From assembly GCA_001275005.1 (NCBI GenBank), contig JWZX01001756.1, positions 1-11,786 on the forward strand: a DNA stretch of 11,786 nt. The letters run 5' to 3'. Below are positions 1-5,601 of the stretch, piece by piece. Every line of letters starts with the position of its first letter. The stretch's first letter is position 1. Made by a program: the position numbers and the translations under genes. The stretch is from Chrysochromulina tobinii (taxonomy: Eukaryota; Haptophyta; Prymnesiales; Chrysochromulinaceae). The notes below the pieces were generated by a model that saw nothing but the letters and a program-made list of their open reading frames with translations, ran no database searches and was not told the origin of the DNA.

Positions 1-246
1 GAACTGAATGGTTGACCCAAGGGGGAGTGGTCTACTATTTTTCATGTTTATAAGGCCCTAACCCCACACCTGTTTGGGAACTGAATGCACGTAAAAGTGA
101 GGGCATTTCGGCGGTACGACTGGTAATATGTGTGCGGCAGCTCCCGGACCCCCCGCGCATTTTCATGAATCCAAGATGCAAGAATCTCGTAAGTAGCCTA
201 CACACGTCACGTCCGTCCGCTCGAGTCACCTGAATGAGCTCGACCG
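1..246. other. Intergenic flank downstream of the carboxypeptidase gene
   Basis: No gene is supported here. The stretch follows the stop codon of the minus-strand carboxypeptidase gene and should hold its 3' UTR and terminator. It is less GC-rich near its left edge (around 36-55) than the coding regions. A 10-base word, gaactgaatg, occurs at 1-10 and again at 78-87. A 73-codon minus-strand open frame crosses the region, but it has no recognisable motif and overlaps the end of the carboxypeptidase gene, so I do not call it. Confidence 0.6.
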
Positions 247-1947
247 TCATCGCCACTCACGGGGCTGCACCTCGAGACGAAACGGCTGAAGCGCAACCAC
301 CTCATCTCCTCCGGGATCGGTCGGATCGGCCGCAGCTGCCGCGCTCGCCACGCCCGCAACACTCGCATTGCTGGTCACGCTGGCCAGCACGCTCGCATTG
401 ATCACAACGAGGAGCGCGTCAGCCCAGCCGTTGACGGTCACCTCGTACTCGTCGCGGTTCATCGGGTTGAAGAAGGCGACGCAATCGAACGGATCCTCCT
501 CGGCAGCGAGGCCGGCGCTCATGCCCGTCGAGACCCTCATGGGCGCCATAGTGTGCGTCGCCTCTTCGGCGACCGAGAGCAGCACGAGCGACGAGCGGCG
601 CGACGGAGCATGGCCAGCCGACGGCGCAGATGACGTCGAACGCATTAGCGGCGTCGAGGACCACGAGGGATCAGGTGAGACGCTTGCGGGCGCCCGGTGC
701 GCTGTCTCGAGCGCTAGCCGCGCTGGGGAGATCGCTCCGAGCAGTCGACGAACCACCTGACGGCGCACGTGCCGTGTGAATCTCTCTGCAGCCTCAGTGC
801 CTTCGGCTCCTGTCTGGTTGCCGCCACGAGCCTCGCGGCTATCGCGGGGACTGCTGTTGCCGCCACCGCCGCTCTTGCCGCCGCCGCTGCTGCTGTTGCC
901 GCCGTCGCTGCTGTTGCTGCCGTTGCTGCTGCCGCCGCCGCCGCTGCTGCTGATTCGGCTGCCGTCAGCCTCCCCTTCAGACACCTGCAGCAGGCTCACG
1001 ACAGCGGAGGGGAGCCGTCCGATCTCGCGTGCGGCGCGCCCGCCGACGCCGTAGACCGTGCTCGCCCCGAAGACCTCGAACATGTACGAGCGGCGCACGC
1101 CGACCCGCGTGTACATGTAGTCGAGGGCGGTGCCGGTCGCCTTGTAAGGCTCTTCTCCCAAGCTGGAGGCTGGCCCAAAGGGCAGGTCGCCCATGCCCAT
1201 CAGCTTCGGGTACTGCTTGCCGATCATCGCGCTCACCGACCTCATCACGTCAAGCATTCCATTCCGGTCGGCGCGGTCGCTCGGTCCCGAGGCGCGGCCT
1301 GCGTGCGGCATCGCAAGATACCTGTCGCCTGAGCGCACGTCGACGAACACGTCGGGGCGCCACTCCTCGGCGAAGCGCGCGAGCGCACGCGTCTCGGGCT
1401 CCGAAAACGGGCGCGGACCGCGGTACTGGCTCGAGCCCTCGCCGGCGGCCCCTGCGGCCCAGAGCACGTCCCAGTTGCGGTTCACATCGACGCCGCGTGC
1501 ATTGAGCCGCCGCTCCTTGCAGCTGCCGCTGCCCACCTCGGCGAGGCGGCGGGAGTACGGCGACTGCACCGGCACGATCTTTATGACGACATGTCGCAGC
1601 ATCTCGGCAATCCGGTCGCGGGAGCGCTCCGGGTCACCCGCAAATCGCGAGGGCGCCTCTCCGCAGAGCATTTGAGCCAGCCGCAGAGCGACCTCCGAGC
1701 TGATCAGCTCGCGGCCATGAGCGCCAAAGTTGAGCAGCACGTGAGCCGCCCCGATCGGAGCCTGTGTGCTGCGCGTCTGGCTATCGGTGAACGTGGCAAC
1801 GCGCAGGCTGAAAGCAGGATCCTCTGTGTCGCGCAGATTGTCCACGGTGAGCCGCGAGCCGCACCGCGACGGATCAGAGAGCCGGGTGAACGTCTCGAGG
1901 AGCGCGTCCGTCTTATGATAGATGGACAAGTCGTGCACGCTTGGCAT
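247..1947 (-). CDS. M14-family zinc carboxypeptidase-like protein (plant-type), altered third zinc ligand
   Basis: M14 metallocarboxypeptidases remove C-terminal residues using a zinc held by HxxE and a later His. The fold is clear. Numbering is from an upstream TTG at 1989; subtract 14 for the ATG at 1947. HGRE (H91, E94) is the first zinc motif, GVDVNRNWD (167-174) the substrate-binding Asn-Arg motif, Y282 in YKATGTALD the likely catalytic-site Tyr, and E305 in YMFEVFG the catalytic Glu. FDCVAFFNPMN (501-511) matches my memory of the C-terminal part of plant homologues. Where the family has a VHSG-like motif with the third zinc ligand, this protein reads DVRSGDRYLAMPH, with R219 (codon CGC) in place of His, so activity is doubtful. 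About 190 low-complexity Gly/Ser/Ala-rich residues separate E305 from the C-terminal block. The frame is open back to a TGA at 2047-2049 but has no ATG before 1947, giving 566 residues. No signal peptide is visible, so a missing 5' exon is possible. Confidence 0.85.
   Translation of the reverse strand: MPSVHDLSIYHKTDALLETFTRLSDPSRCGSRLTVDNLRDTEDPAFSLRVATFTDSQTRSTQAPIGAAHVLLNFGAHGRELISSEVALRLAQMLCGEAPSRFAGDPERSRDRIAEMLRHVVIKIVPVQSPYSRRLAEVGSGSCKERRLNARGVDVNRNWDVLWAAGAAGEGSSQYRGPRPFSEPETRALARFAEEWRPDVFVDVRSGDRYLAMPHAGRASGPSDRADRNGMLDVMRSVSAMIGKQYPKLMGMGDLPFGPASSLGEEPYKATGTALDYMYTRVGVRRSYMFEVFGASTVYGVGGRAAREIGRLPSAVVSLLQVSEGEADGSRISSSGGGGSSNGSNSSDGGNSSSGGGKSGGGGNSSPRDSREARGGNQTGAEGTEAAERFTRHVRRQVVRRLLGAISPARLALETAHRAPASVSPDPSWSSTPLMRSTSSAPSAGHAPSRRSSLVLLSVAEEATHTMAPMRVSTGMSAGLAAEEDPFDCVAFFNPMNRDEYEVTVNGWADALLVVINASVLASVTSNASVAGVASAAAAADPTDPGGDEVVALQPFRLEVQPREWR
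850..957 (-). repeat. Gly/Ser/Asn-coding trinucleotide-rich tract
   Basis: This imperfect run of GCC, GCT and GTT-type triplets (plus strand) encodes a Gly/Ser/Asn-rich stretch of about 36 residues inside the M14 protein. It forms the start of the large insertion after the catalytic Glu. The frame stays open through it, which suggests a replication-slippage expansion inside an exon. An unspliced intron is less likely, since nothing in it resembles splice borders. Confidence 0.75.
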
Positions 1948-2520
1948 TTCGCTATACGTTTGCAGATTGTGAGGGTGGAGGAGGGTCAACCGCGCTTGGC
2001 CCGTATGGTGGATGTGATCCGAGAGGGCGGCATCGCTCAGTGCTGTTCAACACAACGCGGCGAATTCGACCACACTTCTAGAGTTCTAGTGTCGAGCGAG
2101 ACGTCGGAGGAGTTGGGATGCGTGATCTAGACATGAGGAGCCCAAACAGAATAAGTTCTTGTCGTGACTGATTGCTCACGTTAACGTTTTAAGTTTTACG
2201 GTCAACGGTCGCGGGTCGGGACTCGCGGGTAGTTGCCCGGCCGAACCGCACCCGGACCCGGCACGTCGCGACCCGCGACTGTTTCGCGACCGCCGGCGTT
2301 GCCGTTGGGTCTTGGGAACGAATGGCGGCCAAAGGGCCAATGGGAAAACGTCTCTCACTGACCAATTCCACACGGCGCGCCAAAGGATACGGTACGTCAG
2401 AATGTGGGGGACCGCGCGGCCGCATAAATTGTGCATTATCTCGTCATCACAGAATTCCCCTGAGCGCAACCAATCGTCCGCGGAATGGTGCGCCCACACC
2501 TCTCACCTGCATCCCCCACT
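1948..2520. other. Spacer between the SRP receptor 3' end and the carboxypeptidase 5' end
   Basis: Both flanking genes are on the minus strand. The spacer should therefore hold the 3' end of the SRP receptor transcript at its right side and the promoter and 5' leader of the carboxypeptidase at its left side. It contains an AT-richer patch (about 2181-2198) next to a GC-rich inverted repeat (2208-2279). Two CCAAT words read on the plus strand, around 2336-2341 and 2362-2366. No open frame here resembles a protein, and I see no signal-peptide exon for the carboxypeptidase. Confidence 0.6.
2208..2279. repeat. Inverted repeat with perfect 11-bp arms
   Basis: The word gtcgcgggtcg at 2208-2218 returns as its exact reverse complement, cgacccgcgac, at 2269-2279. 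The 50-base interior carries further CGCGGGT and ACCCGG words (2224-2230, 2250-2260), so several alternative foldings are possible. It lies between two minus-strand genes. It could be a transcript-end hairpin or the remnant of a small transposon. No target-site duplication was seen. Confidence 0.55.
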
Positions 2521-4574
2521 TCAGCTCTTGAGCAACGAGCGGACGCAGTGGTCAACATTCAAGTTGCGGATGTCCGTGTACGTCTGGCCAACGCCAACGA
2601 AAACGATGGGCTTGCCCGTGGTGTACACGAGCGAGAGCGCGGCACCCACCTTGTCGCTGATCGTGTCGAACTTGGTGAGCATGATTCCGTCTATGAGGCG
2701 CGGGTCGCGCGACGCCGAGTACTCGGAGAGCGACTTGTTGAACCCGCGGACTTGGTCGACGGCCTCGTTGCCCACTAGAGCTTCGCCCACGAAGAGCACG
2801 AGATCGGGGTTGTTGAGCGTGACCAGCTTTGAGAGTGCGCGCATGAGCGGCTCGTTGTCCTGCATGCGGCCGGCTGTGTCGATGAGTACCACGTCGTGCC
2901 CCATCTGCTTGGCGTACCTGACGCCGTCCTGTGCGATGCCTGACGCGTCGCGCCCGTAGCCCTTCTCGAAGAGGGGTAGCTCGAGCGCGTTCGCGTGCAC
3001 GCGCAGCTGCTCCACCGCACCCGCACGGAAGGTGTCGCACGCGCACAGCATCGGCGTGAACCCGTTCGACTTGAGGTAGTAGGCCACCTTGGAGAGAGAC
3101 GTCGACTTGCCCACGCCGTTGACGCCCACAAAGCAGATAACGTACGGCCGGCCCTCGGCCTTGGCGGCGGCAGCGGCGGCGAGCATGTCGACGCGGTGCG
3201 AGGGCGTGAGAATACGCGTGAGCGTCTTTTCGAGCGCCGAGCGCACCGTAGCTCGCATCGTACCAAAGCCCTGCTGGCTTGTCCCCAGCAGCGACGTGCA
3301 CACGGACTCACAGATCTGCGAGCCAATGTCAGCGGCCACGTTCTTGGTGATGAGCTGCGCCTGCAGCTGCTCGATGAGCGGCTCGAGGTCGGCGCGCTCG
3401 AGCTGCTTGGCGCCCACAAGCCCCTTGAGCGACGCCCAGATCCCGCGCCCGCCGCCACTCGACGCAGCCGCCGCCGGCTTGGCGGCGCCCGGCGCCTCCT
3501 CCTCGTCCTCCTCCTCCTCGTCGACGAGGTCGCCAAAGCGCTCATTGAGGTCGACCTTCTTGCCCTGGAAGACCTTGGATTTGGGTGCCCCACGATCCTC
3601 CTTCTTCGAAAAGTCGAGCTGCTGTTTGCTGAGCGGCTTCTCGTCGCCATCCCAAGAGCGCCCCTCCTTGCCTTTCTTCGCCGGCGACGTCTCGTCCTCT
3701 CCCTTGGCGCCCTTCTTCTTTCCAGGCGGGCCGCCACCCGCGCGCAGCTTGGCGCGGTTGGCCTCGATCTGCTCCGCGGTCAGCGCGTCGCCGCCGCTGC
3801 CGGTCTCTTCCTCCTCGACTGCGGCCGGCTCGGCTTCGGCTGCGCTGCCCATCGGGCTGTCGGCGGCACTGTCGGCGGTACTGCTTGCTGAGCTCTTGCC
3901 ACCGACGGCGCAGCTCTCCTTGTTGCCTTGCCGCGTGTTGGCAAACTTCTTGGACTCGGTGAATGCACGCGGCTTATTAGCCGCCTTAAGTTTGCGCTCT
4001 TCGAGCGCCTTTAGCTCGAGCTCCGCTTGGATACTGTCAAAGGCAGACGTGAAGCCCTTGGATGGGAAAGAGTCGTCGCGCCCCTCGGGCGCGATGCCGC
4101 GAAGCACGCCGCAGAATGCGTCACGTACGCGCTCGAGCAGCTCGTCCACATATCCGAGGACGAGCACGCGCTGGTAGATGGCCTGCGTGCGCGCGCAGCG
4201 CCATGCTCAGAGGGTTTGAGATTTGGGTTCGGGGAATGCACAACGAACCAGAGGTTCCGGGCACGCACGCGTACAACCACGACGAGCTCGAGCTCGTTGT
4301 CGATGGCCCATTTGGCGGAGTAGTCGCCTGTGTGGTAGACGTCGATGGCACCGGCGCGATCCTGTCGGCAAGGTGAGAGACGCTCATGAGCACGGGCGAG
4401 CTACCGGAGTGGCCAGAGGGGTTGGGCTGTGCGCGCGACGACGAGCGCACGCACCTCGAGCAGCACATGATGGATGAGTGCATCGACCGGGTTGCCTTTG
4501 AGCGCGCCGGGCACCCACGACTTGCTCCACAGCTGTGCGCCAGACTTGCGGAATACGCACACGAGGTCCAGCAT
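2521..4574 (-). CDS. SRPRA: Signal recognition particle receptor subunit alpha (three exons)
   Basis: SR-alpha is the ER-bound GTPase that docks SRP-ribosome complexes and hands them to the translocon, anchored through SR-beta. I read it as exons 4455-4574, 4275-4361 and 2521-4182, all joined in phase 0, giving 622 residues; the human protein is 638. Exons 1-2 and the start of exon 3 supply the SRX longin domain: MLDLVCVFRKSGAQLW, NPVDALIHHVLLE, DNELELVVV, then AIYQRVLVLGYVDELL. A charged linker with GRSWDG (about 243-248) and an acidic run (about 290-298) follows. The four-helix N domain (about 317-409) leads to the GTPase: GVNGVGKST (422-430), DTFRAGAVEQLR (452-463), DTAGRMQD (504-511), LTKFDTISDKVGA (571-583), GVGQTYTD (599-606). 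All nucleotide-binding motifs are intact. It is divergently arranged with the small membrane protein gene, with 185 bp between start codons. Confidence 0.97.
4183..4274 (-). other. Intron 2 of the SRP receptor alpha gene
   Basis: This 92-nt intron, read on the minus strand, begins GTACGCGTGC after LELVVV and ends GCACGCAG before GCCATCTACCAG. Splicing is phase 0 and gives LELVVV-AIYQRVLVLGYVDELL. This matches the SRX pattern of a beta strand of Val/Phe residues followed by a Tyr/Phe-Gln and a YVD-containing helix. Confidence 0.92.
4362..4454 (-). other. Intron 1 of the SRP receptor alpha gene
   Basis: This 93-nt intron, read on the minus strand, begins GTGCGTGCG after the codon GAG and ends CCGACAG before GATCGC. 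Removing it joins HHVLLE to DRAGAIDVYH in phase 0 and restores the continuous SRX domain expected of SR-alpha. An alternative acceptor, CGGTAG, lies about 40 nt upstream, but using it would add residues that do not fit the family. Confidence 0.9.
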
Positions 4575-4759
4575 TAAAGGGTCGAGAGCGAGATTCGATC
4601 ACGTGTCACATGCACCGATCTCAGACAGGCGCAAGAGTGAATGAGCGAGGCTTTCCCATCACATAACTGATTTGGGTGACCGGTTCGGCATTGTTTCGTC
4701 ACATAACGTCGCGGCGGGCGACGGGGCGCGGCTTCGCGTCTCCGGTTTCTCCCGCATCC
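4575..4759. promoter_or_regulatory. Divergent (probably bidirectional) promoter region
   Basis: Only 185 bp separate the start codon of SRP receptor alpha (minus) from that of the small membrane protein (plus). The stretch holds a CACGTG palindrome at 4600-4605 and the word TCACATAAC twice in the same orientation, at 4659-4667 and 4699-4707, 40 bp apart. GC-rich sequence (about 4709-4750) follows toward the plus-strand gene. No TATA box is clear. Shared regulation is inferred from spacing alone. Confidence 0.55.
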
Positions 4760-5008
4760 ATGGATGGCGTGATGGCTGACGCAGCGGCACCAGCGGAAGC
4801 CGCGCCTCTGCAGTGGAGGTACGTCACCATCATTTACAGCTGCGGCTGCGGTATTTGTGCGATTTTTGCAGTGCTCGACCGGGTGATCGAGATTGAGCAG
4901 GTCAAGGGATTCTGGCTCATCTTTGCGCTGTTCCCGTTCTGCCTCGTGTACAGCATATACAGGCAACGGCTGCAAGCAAGCGAAAATAGCAAAGCTAAGA
5001 TCGAGTGA
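4760..5008 (+). CDS. Small two-transmembrane protein of unknown function (82 aa)
   Basis: I do not recognise this protein. It starts at the ATG in CATCCATGG, with a G at +4; no plus-strand ATG lies in the preceding 110 nt, and the frame is open upstream without one. The chain has a short acidic/Ala-rich N terminus (1-17) and a hydrophobic segment of about 19 residues from Y21, containing SCGCGIC with three Cys. A charged turn DRVIEIEQVKG (40-50) follows, then a second hydrophobic segment GFWLIFALFPFCLVYSIY (50-67) and a basic tail RQRLQASENSKAKIE. This is a helical-hairpin layout with a polar, Lys/Arg-containing C terminus, as in many small ER or mitochondrial membrane proteins. Its start lies 185 bp from that of SRP receptor alpha in the opposite direction, which might hint at an ER role; that is inference only. 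The chance that it is not a gene is modest given the clean hydrophobic pattern. Confidence 0.65.
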   Translation: MDGVMADAAAPAEAAPLQWRYVTIIYSCGCGICAIFAVLDRVIEIEQVKGFWLIFALFPFCLVYSIYRQRLQASENSKAKIE

Positions 5009-5037
5009 GAGTGGTATTGTGCTGCGCGACGCTAATC

Positions 5038-5047
5038 CATATATATG
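5038..5047 (+). promoter_or_regulatory. TATA-like element, candidate core promoter of PRPF6
   Basis: The sequence catatatatg lies 30 nt after the small membrane protein stop codon and is one of the most AT-rich spots of the gap. If it acts as a TATA box, transcription would begin near 5070. That would place the ATG-free stretch 5072-5248 as the first leader exon of PRPF6. It could equally be 3' UTR sequence of the gene before it. Confidence 0.3.
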
Positions 5048-5248
5048 CGAGTTGAATAACAGAGGCGCATGATTGTTGAATATCGTGTGAGTCTACAGTA
5101 GTGTGTCACCAATCCCGTAACACACACCACGAAGCTACCGCAAGGACCCACCGAGGACGCTGCGCCCTCTTTGACCGTGCATCCTTCCGCATCAGCAGCG
5201 GACCAGACAACAGAGCTCTACACTGACTACACGGAGGAGCCACTCGAG

Positions 5249-5575
5249 GTACGGCAGGAAACCGGGCGGGTTACCGACTGACCGTTGCGTCCTGTGCGTG
5301 TTGTCCATGTACCATGTACCATGTTAAGCTGGTCCTGCACGCTACTTGACAATGCCGTGTGCGTAGCGCACAAGGTACTGCCGCCAGCGAGGGCTGGGCT
5401 CCACTAGGCGACGACCTCAGCCGGCCGGCCGCACCTCCGTCTGACCGTCTCCGAGGACCGCTGTGCGCGCTGGCCGATCGCGTCGTCTAACCTCCGGAGC
5501 GCATCGCCGCAAACCGACAAAGGGCGTCATGTTGAGCACCCCTTCGAAGAGGGTGTGCGCGTTTGTGTTTCACAG
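5249..5575 (+). other. Candidate 5' UTR intron of the PRPF6 gene
   Basis: A donor-like CTCGAG|GTACGG at 5248/5249 and a strong acceptor-like GTTTGTGTTTCACAG ending at 5575 bound 327 nt. Inside are five plus-strand ATGs, including three in a CCATGTA tandem around 5307-5330 and one at 5529 that opens a frame overlapping the PRPF6 start. The preceding 5072-5248 and the following 5576-5601 contain no ATG. Removing this interval would give a leader without upstream ATGs. The donor resembles that of SRP receptor intron 2 (GTACGC). Confidence 0.45.
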
Positions 5576-5601
5576 AAGCAGGCTGGCGAAGACAAGGCCC
5601 C

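Noticed and set aside
35-256. A 73-codon minus-strand frame downstream of the carboxypeptidase
   Set aside because: It has no hydrophobic segment or motif, overlaps the end of the better-supported gene by 10 bp and has chance-like composition.
769-1332. Plus-strand Ala/Val-rich frame opposite the carboxypeptidase Gly/Ser tract
   Set aside because: It is an antisense shadow of a triplet repeat and has no recognisable domain.
2775-4177. Long open frames on both strands overlapping SRP receptor alpha
   Set aside because: They are low-complexity Arg- or Ser/Ala-rich shadows, while the SRP receptor frame carries every GTPase motif.
4581-4610. GATTCGATC resembling a tRNA T-loop
   Set aside because: The flanking five bases on each side do not pair, and no D-arm or acceptor stem is found nearby.
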